NCBI GenBank assembly: GCA_934668285.1
Contig: CAKUNB010000020.1
Span: 1 to 16,248, forward strand
From: an uncultured Oscillospiraceae bacterium
GTDB taxonomy: Bacteria > Bacillota > Clostridia > Oscillospirales > Oscillospiraceae
Length of the DNA stretch: 16,248 bases
Direction of reading: 5' to 3'
Under the pieces are notes generated by a model that saw nothing but the letters and a program-made list of their open reading frames with translations, was not told the DNA's origin and did not search any database. The translations under genes were made by a program, and so were the position numbers. This document shows, one piece after another, positions 7,177 to 14,084 of the stretch; the first letter of the stretch is position 1, and every line of letters starts with the position of its first letter.

Positions 7177-8334
7177 AATTTCTGTCTGATTTTCGCCGTC
7201 GAAATAAATTCTCGGAATTCGCTTGTTGATGCCGCACAGGACCTCGTAGGGGATCGTGCCGAGCTGAGCGGCAAGGCTGTCCACGTCGATGCTTGCACCG
7301 CCGTCCTCCCCGAAAATGGTCACAACATCGCCGACCTTCGCCTCCGGCACGGCCGTCACGTCCACCATGCACATATCCATGCAGATGCGGCCCACCTGCG
7401 GCACGCGTTTGCCGTGCAGCAGGAAGGAAATGTGATTGGAGAAGCTGCGTGACAGGCCGTCGGCATAGCCGATGCCGACCACGGCGATACGCTGCGGCGC
7501 TTCGGTCCGGTAAGTCCGGCCGTAGCTGATCGTGATATCCGGCGCGTAATCGCGCAGCTGGAAGATCGTCGAGCGAAGCTGCATCACGGGCTTGAGGTCG
7601 ATCATTCCTCGCAGCTCGTCCGACGGCAGCACACCGTAGGTCGCGATGCCGGGGCGGATCATGTCCAGCGCAAATTCCGGGTAGAGAATGCTCGCGCCGC
7701 TGTTGCAGCAGTGGCGAATCTCCGGCGCAATACCGACGGCCTTCAGCTCGTCGAGCGTGTTCCTGAAGCGGGCAAACTGCGTCCGCGTAAACTCCGCGTC
7801 CGCCGGGGCAGTGGAATCGGCCACCGGAAAGTGGGTAAACACGCCCTCGATCAGCAGATGCTCCAGCTGCGCGACCTGCCGAATCTCCTCGACGGTCTGC
7901 GGATGGTCGTAGGCAAAGAAGCCGAGGCGGGACATGCCCGTGTCGAGCTTCAGGTGCACGCGGATGCGCCGCTTCGTGCCGCTCAGGCGGTCGTTCAGGC
8001 GCTTGGCATATTCCAGACTGTGCACCTCCTGCCGCAGGTTCATTGCAGCTAAATCCTCGGCATAAAACGGCGGCGTGTAGCCTAAGATCAGGATCGGCCC
8101 GCGCAGGCCGCCGCGCCGCAGCTGCACAGCCTCCTCGATATTGGAAACCGCAAGGTACTCCGCGCCCAGCTCCACCAGATGGCGGCTGACCGGTACCGCC
8201 CCGTGGCCGTAGGCGTCGGCCTTGACCACGCCGAGAAAACGGCAGCCGGTGGGAATCTTCTCCCGCAGCGCGTGATAGTTATGATTTAAGTTGTCGAGCG
8301 AAATATCCGCCCATGTCCTCTTTAAGTAATCCAT
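7159..8334 (-). CDS. alr: Alanine racemase
   Basis: A pyridoxal-phosphate enzyme (391 residues, normal length) that interconverts L- and D-alanine, supplying D-alanine for peptidoglycan; in spore formers it can also affect germination. The PLP lysine is K38 in VVKADAYGHG. The second catalytic base is Y271 in ISYGRTY, with Y290 (GYADG) and M319 (CMDMCM) matching residues that come from the partner subunit in the Geobacillus enzyme. K129 in HLKLDTGMSR corresponds to the carbamylated lysine of that family. The N-terminal TIM-barrel (about 1-240) and C-terminal beta-domain (about 250-391) are both complete. The start lies 4 bp after the stop of the lipoprotein gene with only a weak GGAAG ribosome site, implying coupled translation within the operon. 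Confidence 0.97.
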   Translation of the reverse strand: MDYLKRTWADISLDNLNHNYHALREKIPTGCRFLGVVKADAYGHGAVPVSRHLVELGAEYLAVSNIEEAVQLRRGGLRGPILILGYTPPFYAEDLAAMNLRQEVHSLEYAKRLNDRLSGTKRRIRVHLKLDTGMSRLGFFAYDHPQTVEEIRQVAQLEHLLIEGVFTHFPVADSTAPADAEFTRTQFARFRNTLDELKAVGIAPEIRHCCNSGASILYPEFALDMIRPGIATYGVLPSDELRGMIDLKPVMQLRSTIFQLRDYAPDITISYGRTYRTEAPQRIAVVGIGYADGLSRSFSNHISFLLHGKRVPQVGRICMDMCMVDVTAVPEAKVGDVVTIFGEDGGASIDVDSLAAQLGTIPYEVLCGINKRIPRIYFDGENQTEILQYIV

Positions 8335-8338
8335 AGAA

Positions 8339-8917
8339 TCAACTTCCGTCTGTCAGTTTGAAGTCCGAAAGCTCCAGCTTCAGGACTCTCTGGTTATTAT
8401 AGCACACTTCGGCATAAATTGGTATCCCATTTTCAAACCAGCAGTCCACGACGAGGCGCTTTTCGTCAAAGCCCTTCTCATATGTCGCGCGGTAGCCGGT
8501 TTCGTCCGCTCCCGCAGCGGCGAGATACTCCTGCCGCCAGCAGCACACCACGAGTGCCGGAGCCGCTGCGGGAATGACATTGCCATTGGCCAACAGGCCA
8601 AAATCCATCGCCATGCCGTCGTAGGTGATCGTCCCGCCATCGGCGGAGACCGTCGCGGTAATACCCGCCAGCGTCTGCGGCGCGGCGACCTCAAAGCGCA
8701 CCGCGCCCGTTTCGTCCGACGCGCAGCGCAGGGTAAATTCCTCCACTGCCTCGCCGTCGTCCGCCGTGACCTTCGCCGTGAACGAGCAGCCGCCCGCCTG
8801 CACCAGCGACGCTCGGAACTCGATGGCCGGTGTCAGCAGATTCTCCGCGCCCCCGCAGCCGCTCAGAAGCAGCGCCGCCAGCGCCAATAATACCAGAATT
8901 CGCCGCAAATTGCACAC
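8339..8917 (-). CDS. Putative lipoprotein, GerS/YdcC-like by position and size
   Basis: This 192-residue protein has a lipoprotein signal (RRILVLLALAALLLSGC) with a lipobox LLSGC and lipid-anchored Cys21, so it should be tethered outside the membrane. The rest is a beta-rich domain with no catalytic motif I can see; two adjacent cysteines (VVCCW) are notable. It starts with GTG, 4 bp after the nnrD stop, and ends 4 bp before alr. In known spore formers a lipoprotein sits just upstream of alr: YdcC in B. subtilis and GerS (with alr2) in Clostridioides difficile, where GerS helps the amidase CwlD in spore cortex modification. Size and order fit a GerS-like role, and a LolA-like fold is likely, but this is inferred from context, not from a motif. 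Confidence 0.8.
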   Translation of the reverse strand: MCNLRRILVLLALAALLLSGCGGAENLLTPAIEFRASLVQAGGCSFTAKVTADDGEAVEEFTLRCASDETGAVRFEVAAPQTLAGITATVSADGGTITYDGMAMDFGLLANGNVIPAAAPALVVCCWRQEYLAAAGADETGYRATYEKGFDEKRLVVDCWFENGIPIYAEVCYNNQRVLKLELSDFKLTDGS

Positions 8918-8921
8918 ATCC

Positions 8922-9488
8922 CTATGGCAGTAGTCGCGGCAGCCGCAAAAGAAGGTCGGACGGCAGCATCCCGTACTCCCCCAGCTCAGCGGCGCACAGA
9001 TCGCCCGCCGTGCCGTGGAGCCACGCCGCGGCGGCAGCCGCGCGGGTCGGGGAAAGTCCCTGCCCCAGCAGCGCCGTTACGATGCCCGCCAGCACGTCCC
9101 CGCTGCCGCCGGTCGCCATGCCGGGATTGCCGCAGCGGTTGACATAACATCCCTCCGCGCCGACGATGAGCGACCGGTGACCCTTTAAGAGCAGCGTCGC
9201 GCCCGTCTGCGCGTAAAATTCCTTTGCGGCGGCAAGGCGAGAGCCGGTCTGCACCCCGAACAGCCGCTGAAATTCACCGGCATGGGGCGTGACGACCACC
9301 GGACAGGCCGCGCCGCGCAGTACATCTATATGCCCCGCCAGCACCGGCGCACCGGTATAGCCCACGCTCCCGCAGACGAGCAGCAGCCGCCCATAGTCCC
9401 CCTTGTGCGATTCGCGCTCCCTGCGCGGCAGCCATTTCCAAATCGTTTGCTGCCGAACCTCCAATAGCGGCACAGAAATCTTCGCCAT
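8922..9488 (-). CDS. nnrD: ADP-dependent NAD(P)H-hydrate dehydratase, apparently with an internal deletion
   Basis: The protein belongs to the YjeF C-terminal (ribokinase-like) family that repairs hydrated NADH/NADPH using ADP. It is only 188 residues, against about 270-285 for a stand-alone member. The N-terminal block HKGDYGRLLLVCGSVGYTGAPVLA (28-51) and the C-terminal block VVVTPHAGEFQRL (64-76), LKGHRSLIV (101-109), GNPGMATGGSGDVLAG (120-135) are well preserved, including the GGSGD catalytic/phosphate motif. The middle, which should hold the GPGLG loop and the VLDADG strand, is missing: VLA (49-51) runs straight into GHIDVL (52-57), which normally follows DADGxxALA. About 85 residues are lost in frame, so activity is doubtful. 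The ATG at 9488 has GGAGG 7 nt upstream; an ATG 5 codons earlier is less likely. It opens the operon with the lipoprotein, alr and mazF. Confidence 0.85.
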   Translation of the reverse strand: MAKISVPLLEVRQQTIWKWLPRRERESHKGDYGRLLLVCGSVGYTGAPVLAGHIDVLRGAACPVVVTPHAGEFQRLFGVQTGSRLAAAKEFYAQTGATLLLKGHRSLIVGAEGCYVNRCGNPGMATGGSGDVLAGIVTALLGQGLSPTRAAAAAAWLHGTAGDLCAAELGEYGMLPSDLLLRLPRLLP

Positions 9489-9520
9489 GGTCCCGCCTCC
9501 CATAATTTCCTATTTGCTTT

Positions 9521-9549
9521 ATTATAGTGTCTCCGAAAAAAATAGTCAA
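9521..9549 (-). promoter_or_regulatory. Near-consensus sigma-A promoter of the nnrD-lipoprotein-alr-mazF operon
   Basis: On the minus strand TTGACT (9544-9549) and a perfect TATAAT (9521-9526) are exactly 17 bp apart. Transcription should start near 9514, leaving about 26 nt before the nnrD ATG. It is divergent from the pheST leader. Confidence 0.85.
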
Positions 9550-9556
9550 CAATCGC

Positions 9557-9585
9557 TTGCAACTGGGGAAAAGATATGATACTAT
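9557..9585 (+). promoter_or_regulatory. Candidate promoter for the pheST T-box leader
   Basis: TTGCAA (9557-9562) and TACTAT (9580-9585) with 17 bp spacing lie just upstream of the T-box stem I, as expected. TATGAT at 9575-9580 is a better -10 match but has no -35 at the right distance, so the exact promoter is uncertain. Confidence 0.4.
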
Positions 9586-9599
9586 GTCTTTGATATGGA

Positions 9600-9866
9600 A
9601 AAAGGCAATGATCGGGTTGTCGGCCTTCCGGAGCGGTTTTCAGAGAGGACGCGTTTGCTGCGAGCGTCTGCCGTGGGAGGTGCGGCCTTCCCCCGTGAGC
9701 CTCCGGCTGAACGCGAAGGTAAGTAGGCTTGGACGGGTCGCTCCGTTAACGGCCTTGAGCGTGCAGCGTTCGCTGCAAATTGCGGGTGGTACCGCGGAAG
9801 GTTCCGGTGCGTCGGCACCGGCAGGAGTCTTTCGTCCCCTATCGGGCGGAGGGCTTTTCTTTTTTT
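9600..9866 (+). ncRNA. T-box riboswitch (tRNA-Phe responsive) with terminator
   Basis: This leader senses uncharged tRNA and lets transcription reach pheST only when phenylalanyl-tRNA is low. Stem I starts about 9613 (CGGG, pairing CCCG at 9692-9695) and holds the AGAGAG element (9642-9647) and a distal hairpin GACGC/GCGTC. The likely specifier is TTC at 9688-9690 (Phe), placed relative to the following TGAGC as the GGC specifier is in B. subtilis glyQS. The stem II/III region contains AAGTAGG (about 9720-9726). The T-box itself is GGGTGGTACCGCGG (9784-9797); its TGGT (9787-9790) would pair with a tRNA 3' end ACCA, fitting the A discriminator base of tRNA-Phe. The terminator stem is 9827-9837 with 9844-9854 followed by a T run to 9866. 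Element identity is firm; the specifier assignment is from alignment by eye. Confidence 0.93.
9827..9866 (+). terminator. T-box regulated intrinsic terminator
   Basis: GTCTTTCGTCC pairs with GGGCGGAGGGC (with several G-U pairs) around a short loop, followed by TTTTCTTTTTT. It overlaps the segment that would form the antiterminator with the T-box sequence, the usual switch arrangement. Confidence 0.85.
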
Positions 9867-9894
9867 GTATTTTTACTCTATAGAAGGAGAACTG

Positions 9895-10941
9895 ATGATG
9901 AGAGAACAACTCGAACAAATCAAAACGCAGGCGCTGGCGGACATCCACAACGCCCTCGACGCCGTGTCGCTCGACGCGGTCCGTGTGCGCGTGCTGGGCA
10001 AGAAGGGCGAGCTGACCGCTGTCCTGAAGCAGATGGGCAAGCTCAGCGCCGAGGAACGCCCGGTCATGGGACAAATTGCCAACTCCGTCCGCGCCGCGCT
10101 GGAAGAAAAGCTCGACGAGCGCAAGGCCGAGCTGCAAGCCGCCGCGCTGGAACGCAAGCTGGCCGAGGAAGCGCTCGACGTGACCATCCCCGGCAAGGCC
10201 ATTGAAATGGGCCACCAGCACCCGATGAATAAGGTGCTGCAGGAGGTCAAGGAGATTTTCATCGGCATGGGCTACCAGATCGTGGACGGCCCGGAGGTCG
10301 AGGAAGCCAGCTACAACTTCACCCGCCTGAACATCGAGGAGGGCCACCCCTCCCGTGACCGCTCGGATACGTTCTATTTTGACGACGACGATTCCGTCCT
10401 GCTGCGGACGCAGACCAGCCCGATTCAGATCCGCGTCATGGAAAAACAGCAGCCGCCCATCCGCATTCTCGCTCCCGGCCGCGTATTCCGCAAGGACGAG
10501 GCCGACGCAACGCACTCGCCCATGTTCCACCAGATCGAAGGTCTGGTCGTAGACGAGGGCATTACGATGGGCGATCTCAAGGGCGCGCTCGAAACGCTCA
10601 TCAAGCGGCTCTACGGCGAGGACGCCGTCGTCCGCTTCCGCCCGCACCACTTCCCCTTCACCGAGCCGAGCTGCGAGGTCGATATGCAGTGCTTCAAGTG
10701 CCACGGCACGGGCGAAACAAACGGACAAGTCTGCTCCACCTGCCACGGTGAGGGCTGGATCGAGCTGCTGGGCGCGGGCATGGTCCATCCGAAGGTCCTC
10801 GAGGGCTGCGGCATTGACAGCAAGAAGTACTCCGGCTTTGCCTTCGGCATCGGCCTCGAGCGCATGGCGATGGGCCGCCTGCGGATCAACGACCTGCGGC
10901 TCATCTTCGATAACGACATCCGGTTCCTTTCGCAGTTTTAA
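9895..10941 (+). CDS. pheS: Phenylalanyl-tRNA synthetase alpha subunit
   Basis: The catalytic subunit (348 residues) of the alpha2-beta2 enzyme that charges tRNA-Phe. An N-terminal coiled coil (about 1-85) that binds tRNA is followed by the class II catalytic core: motif 2 around RVFRKDEADATHSPMFHQIEG (about 195-216), the FRPHHFPFTEPS substrate strand (about 248-259) and motif 3 GFAFGIGLERMAMG (about 313-326). A cysteine knuckle, C266-x2-C269 HGTG and C280-x2-C283 HGEG, sits in the core and could bind zinc; a shorter version occurs in many clostridial PheS proteins. I chose the ATG at 9895 because AAGGAG lies 5 nt upstream (9884-9889); the frame extends upstream into the terminator, where a start would make no sense. 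It is first of the T-box controlled pheST operon, 12 bp before pheT. Confidence 0.98.
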   Translation: MMREQLEQIKTQALADIHNALDAVSLDAVRVRVLGKKGELTAVLKQMGKLSAEERPVMGQIANSVRAALEEKLDERKAELQAAALERKLAEEALDVTIPGKAIEMGHQHPMNKVLQEVKEIFIGMGYQIVDGPEVEEASYNFTRLNIEEGHPSRDRSDTFYFDDDDSVLLRTQTSPIQIRVMEKQQPPIRILAPGRVFRKDEADATHSPMFHQIEGLVVDEGITMGDLKGALETLIKRLYGEDAVVRFRPHHFPFTEPSCEVDMQCFKCHGTGETNGQVCSTCHGEGWIELLGAGMVHPKVLEGCGIDSKKYSGFAFGIGLERMAMGRLRINDLRLIFDNDIRFLSQF

Positions 10942-10953
10942 GGAGGTGCAGCA

Positions 10954-13341
10954 ATGAAACTGAACAGAAATTGGCTCAATGAGGACTTTGTTGATCTTTC
11001 CAACATCTCCGATAAAGAATTTGTCGAAACCCTGACTGTCGCCGGTCAGAAGGTCGAAACCTACGAACGGCTCGATGCCGAAATCCGCAACGTCGTCGTC
11101 GGACGGGTGCTTTCCATCGTCCGGCACGAAAACTCCGACCATATGTGGGTCTGCCAGATCGACGTCGGCGCGGACGAGCCGGTGCAGATCGTCACCGGTG
11201 CGCAGAACGTCCACGAGGGCGACCTCGTCCCCGCCGCGCTGCACAACTCCTACCTTCCCGGCGGCGTGCATATCACGAAGGGCAAGCTGCGCGGCGTTGC
11301 GTCGAACGGAATGCTCTGCTCTCTGAAGGAGCTGAACCTGACGCTCAACGACTTCCCCTATGCCATCGAGGACGGCATCTGGATTTTGCAGGAGGACTGC
11401 AAGCCCGGCGACGACATCAACGCCGTCATTGGCAACAACGACACCGTCGTTGATTTTGAGATCACCAACAACCGCCCTGACTGCTATTCCATTATCGGTC
11501 TGGCGCGGGAGGCTGCGGCGGCCTTCAACAAGCCGATGCGCCATCACGAGCCGGTCGTCAAGGGCGGCGCACCGGGCGAGCTGACGGAGCTGCTCGACGT
11601 GGACGTCCCCGCCGAGGACCTTTGCAGCCGCTACACCGCGCGGATGGTGCGTAATGTGAAGATCGCGCCGTCGCCGAAGTGGCTGCGCCAGCAGCTGCGT
11701 GCCAACGGCGTGCGCCCCATCAACAATATCGTTGACATCACGAACTATGTCATGCTGGAATACGGCCAGCCGATGCACGCATTCGACTATCGCTATGTCG
11801 GCTCCGGCAAGATCGTCGTCCGCCGCAGCGAGGAGGGCGAAACGCTGACCACGCTCGACGGCACCGTGCGCAAGCTCACCCCCGGCATGCTCGTCATCGC
11901 CGACGGCGAGAAACCCATCGGCCTTGCCGGCATCATGGGCGGCGAGAACAGCGAGATCGTCGCCGACACCGTGGATGTCGTTTTCGAGTCCGCGAACTTC
12001 AACGGTACCTCCATCCGGCAGACCGCGCTGGCGCTCGGCATGCGCACGGAGGCCTCGGGCAAGTTTGAGAAGAACATCGACCCGCTGCTCACCGTCCCCG
12101 CTGTCAACCGCGCCTGCGAGCTGGTGGAGCTGCTCGGCGCGGGCGAGGTCATGGACGGCATGATCGACGTGCTGAACTATGTTCCGCAGCCGCGCACGCT
12201 CGAGCTGGAGCCGGAGCGCATCAACGCCCTGCTCGGCACGGATATCTCCGAGGCTGATATGGTCGATTACCTGCGCCGTCTGGAAATCCCCGTCGAGGGC
12301 AGAACGATCCGTGTTCCCTCCTGGCGGCCTGACCTTGTGCAGACCGCAGACATCGCCGAGGAGGTCGGCCGCCTGTACGGCTACAACGAAATCCCCACGA
12401 CGATCTTCAAGGGCATTGCGCTCGAGGGCGGCTACACCGGCACGATGGTGCTGGAAAACCGCTTTGGCAGCCTCTGCCGCAGCCTCGGCTACAGCGAGAT
12501 TCTGACCTATTCCTTCGTCTCCCCGTCGTCGTTTGATCTCATCCGCCTGCCGGCGGACTCCCCGCTGCGCAAGCCCCTGCGTATCCAGAACGCCCTCGGC
12601 GAGGACGCCTCCGTTATGCGCACCGTCGCTCTGCCGTCGATGCTGGCGATTCTGGCGCGGAACAACGCCTATCACAACGCCGCCTGCAAGCTCTACGAGC
12701 TGGCGAAGGTCTATCTCCCCGTTGAAGGGCAGACGCTGCCGGATGAGCCAAAGCATCTGGTCCTCGGCACCTACGGCGAAGGCGAGGACTTCTTCACGCT
12801 CAAGGGCGAGATCGAGGCAATTCTCAAGGGCATGAACATTCACTCCGGCGAGTACACCGCCGTCCGTAATAACCCCAGCTATCACCCCGGCCGCTGCGCC
12901 GCCCTCACCGTTGACGGCGTGCAGATCGGTCTGCTCGGTCAGGTGCACCCGCTGGTCGCGCAGAATTACGGCATCGACACCGAAATTTACGCCGCCGAGC
13001 TGGACTTCACCGCGCTGACCGCCCTTGTACAGCCCGAGAACACCTACAAGCCCCTGCCGAAGTACCCCGCCGTCTCCCGCGATATCGCCGTAGTCTGCGA
13101 CGAGGCCGTCACCGTCGGCGCACTGACGGACTGCATCCGCAAGGCGGGCGGCAAGCTGCTGCGCGACGTGCGTCTGTTTGACATTTATCGCGGCAAGGGC
13201 ATCGACAGCGGCAAAAAGAGCGTCGCCTTCTCCCTCACCCTCCGCGCCGACGACCGCACCCTGACCGATACCGACTCCGAGAGCACGGTCGGCGCCGTGC
13301 TGGCTGCGTTGGAGGCCGAGCTGGGCGCGAAGCTGCGCTGA
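10954..13341 (+). CDS. pheT: Phenylalanyl-tRNA synthetase beta subunit
   Basis: A full-length bacterial beta subunit (795 residues). In order: an EMAP/OB-type tRNA-binding domain (about 40-150, VVGRVLSIVRHENSDHMWVC start), the B3/B4 domain (about 210-390, with the editing site for misacylated Tyr-tRNA-Phe), the B5 domain (about 409-480, ending VPSWRPDLVQTADIAEEVGRLYGY), a catalytic-like core without active site (about 490-690) and the C-terminal ferredoxin-fold anticodon-binding domain (about 698-795, YPAVSRDIAVV). A strong AAGGAGGTG site 5 nt before the ATG drives translation. Nothing is truncated. A very long reading frame on the opposite strand (12948-9640) is a by-product of GC-biased codons in pheS and pheT and is not a gene. 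Confidence 0.98.
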   Translation: MKLNRNWLNEDFVDLSNISDKEFVETLTVAGQKVETYERLDAEIRNVVVGRVLSIVRHENSDHMWVCQIDVGADEPVQIVTGAQNVHEGDLVPAALHNSYLPGGVHITKGKLRGVASNGMLCSLKELNLTLNDFPYAIEDGIWILQEDCKPGDDINAVIGNNDTVVDFEITNNRPDCYSIIGLAREAAAAFNKPMRHHEPVVKGGAPGELTELLDVDVPAEDLCSRYTARMVRNVKIAPSPKWLRQQLRANGVRPINNIVDITNYVMLEYGQPMHAFDYRYVGSGKIVVRRSEEGETLTTLDGTVRKLTPGMLVIADGEKPIGLAGIMGGENSEIVADTVDVVFESANFNGTSIRQTALALGMRTEASGKFEKNIDPLLTVPAVNRACELVELLGAGEVMDGMIDVLNYVPQPRTLELEPERINALLGTDISEADMVDYLRRLEIPVEGRTIRVPSWRPDLVQTADIAEEVGRLYGYNEIPTTIFKGIALEGGYTGTMVLENRFGSLCRSLGYSEILTYSFVSPSSFDLIRLPADSPLRKPLRIQNALGEDASVMRTVALPSMLAILARNNAYHNAACKLYELAKVYLPVEGQTLPDEPKHLVLGTYGEGEDFFTLKGEIEAILKGMNIHSGEYTAVRNNPSYHPGRCAALTVDGVQIGLLGQVHPLVAQNYGIDTEIYAAELDFTALTALVQPENTYKPLPKYPAVSRDIAVVCDEAVTVGALTDCIRKAGGKLLRDVRLFDIYRGKGIDSGKKSVAFSLTLRADDRTLTDTDSESTVGAVLAALEAELGAKLR

Positions 13342-13400
13342 AAATTCACATTGTAAAAGGTCAATTATATTTTTGTTACCAAAATGTTCACGGTTTTTTC

Positions 13401-13429
13401 TTTACATTCTCGGGTATTTGGTATATGAT
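13401..13429 (+). promoter_or_regulatory. Sigma-A promoter for ireB
   Basis: TTTACA (13401-13406) and TATGAT (13424-13429) are separated by exactly 17 bp, in an AT-rich gap after pheT. The predicted start, near 13436, is just upstream of the AAGGAGG ribosome site. The 117-bp gap shows no convincing terminator for pheT, so some read-through from pheST is possible. Confidence 0.75.
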
Positions 13430-13443
13430 ATAGAAAAACTGTG

Positions 13444-13461
13444 AAGGAGGTAGTCGTTTTG
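13444..13461 (+). promoter_or_regulatory. Ribosome binding site that fixes a TTG start for ireB
   Basis: AAGGAGG at 13444-13450 lies 8 nt before TTG at 13459. A GTG at 13441 in the same frame cannot be the start because the ribosome site is downstream of it. Confidence 0.8.
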
Positions 13462-13704
13462 GATCATAATACGATCAAGTACGCCGTCCCCGCCGAAGGC
13501 AGCGAGGAGATGAAGCAGACTCTCACTCAGGTCTACCGCTCGCTGACCGAAAAGGGCTATAATCCCATCAATCAGATCGTCGGCTACATCCTCTCGGAGG
13601 ATCCGACCTATATCACCAATCACAACAACGCCCGTAGCCTGATCTGCAAGCTGGATCGCGACGAGCTGCTGCAGGAGCTGGTGCGGCATTACCTGTTTGA
13701 TTGA
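13459..13704 (+). CDS. ireB: IreB-family regulatory phosphoprotein (UPF0297)
   Basis: This 81-residue protein is a clear UPF0297 member: the block [22 protein letters not shown] (counting from TTG, about 35-56) and the end [15 protein letters not shown] match B. subtilis YrzL and Enterococcus IreB closely. IreB is a substrate of the PASTA-domain kinase IreK (PrkC) and a negative regulator of cell-wall stress resistance in Enterococcus. The phosphorylated threonines there are near the N-terminus; Thr5 ([11 protein letters not shown]) is the candidate here. Translation starts at the rare codon TTG, favoured by AAGGAGG 8 nt upstream, giving [14 protein letters not shown]. In most Firmicutes ireB is followed by ruvX; here it is followed by a 96-residue unknown gene instead and follows pheST. 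It has its own promoter. Confidence 0.95.
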   Translation: MDHNTIKYAVPAEGSEEMKQTLTQVYRSLTEKGYNPINQIVGYILSEDPTYITNHNNARSLICKLDRDELLQELVRHYLFD

Positions 13705-13736
13705 GGAGCAAGGTCACATTTACTTTGGAGGTAGCT

Positions 13737-14027
13737 ATGTCTGAGAAAAATGACGTCCTGATGTATAAGGGCCATCCCCTGATGCGCAAGGACAATCTGG
13801 TTTATTACGGCTCCATGGCAGACGAATACATCGTCATGCTGCAGATTCTGGAATCCAAGAAGCTGGCGGATCTTGACCTTGCAACCAAGGTTTCGGTGCA
13901 GCTCCAGCGCACGGACCCGAATGCAAAGGCGCGCGACCGCGTGGTCAAGAAGAGCGAAAAGGACGGCTTCTACACCGCCCTCGACGTCGGCTGCGTCTGG
14001 CTGGAGCGCGCCCTGAGCGCAAAATAA
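13737..14027 (+). CDS. Small conserved-looking protein of unknown function after ireB
   Basis: I cannot assign a family to this 96-residue soluble protein. It has no signal, membrane helix or cysteine pair for metal, though Cys86 occurs in DVGCVWLERAL. It mixes predicted beta strands (VLMYKGHPLMRKDNLVYYGSM) with two helices (EYIVMLQILESKKLAD and the C-terminal YTALDVGCVWLERAL) and a lysine/arginine-rich stretch between (residues about 58-74). GGAGG stands 5 nt before the ATG at 13737, and the frame open further upstream (13701) runs through the end of ireB, so the later start is preferred. The gap to ireB is 32 bp, and a strong terminator follows, so the two form a compact transcript. The normal codon use argues for a real gene. 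Confidence 0.85.
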   Translation: MSEKNDVLMYKGHPLMRKDNLVYYGSMADEYIVMLQILESKKLADLDLATKVSVQLQRTDPNAKARDRVVKKSEKDGFYTALDVGCVWLERALSAK

Positions 14028-14035
14028 CAGCAAAC

Positions 14036-14079
14036 AAAACGGCGTGGAACTCTTGCGAGTTCCACGCCGTTTTATTATT
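14036..14079. terminator. Bidirectional Rho-independent terminator
   Basis: A perfect 17-bp stem (14036-14052 with 14057-14073) with a TTGC loop begins and ends with A and T runs, so it can end both the ireB transcript (plus) and the convergent membrane-protein transcript (minus, ending at 14085). Confidence 0.95.
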
Positions 14080-14084
14080 TTTCG

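Noticed and set aside
9865..9894. An upstream in-frame extension of pheS (MYFYSIEGEL)
   Set aside because: It begins in the T-box terminator tract, before the AAGGAG ribosome site.
9640..12948. A 1102-codon open reading frame on the minus strand across pheS and pheT
   Set aside because: It lies antisense to two unmistakable genes and the T-box; its composition is a by-product of GC-biased third positions. The protein matches nothing I recognise and has no sensible ribosome site.
13342..13400. Possible terminator after pheT (TTTTGTTACCAAAA followed by a T run)
   Set aside because: The stem is only 5 A/T-rich pairs and lies 12-14 bases from the T run, too weak to call.
13701..13736. Upstream extension of the 96-aa gene ([12 protein letters not shown])
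   Set aside because: It overlaps the ireB end and carries the GGAGG ribosome site of the later ATG inside it.
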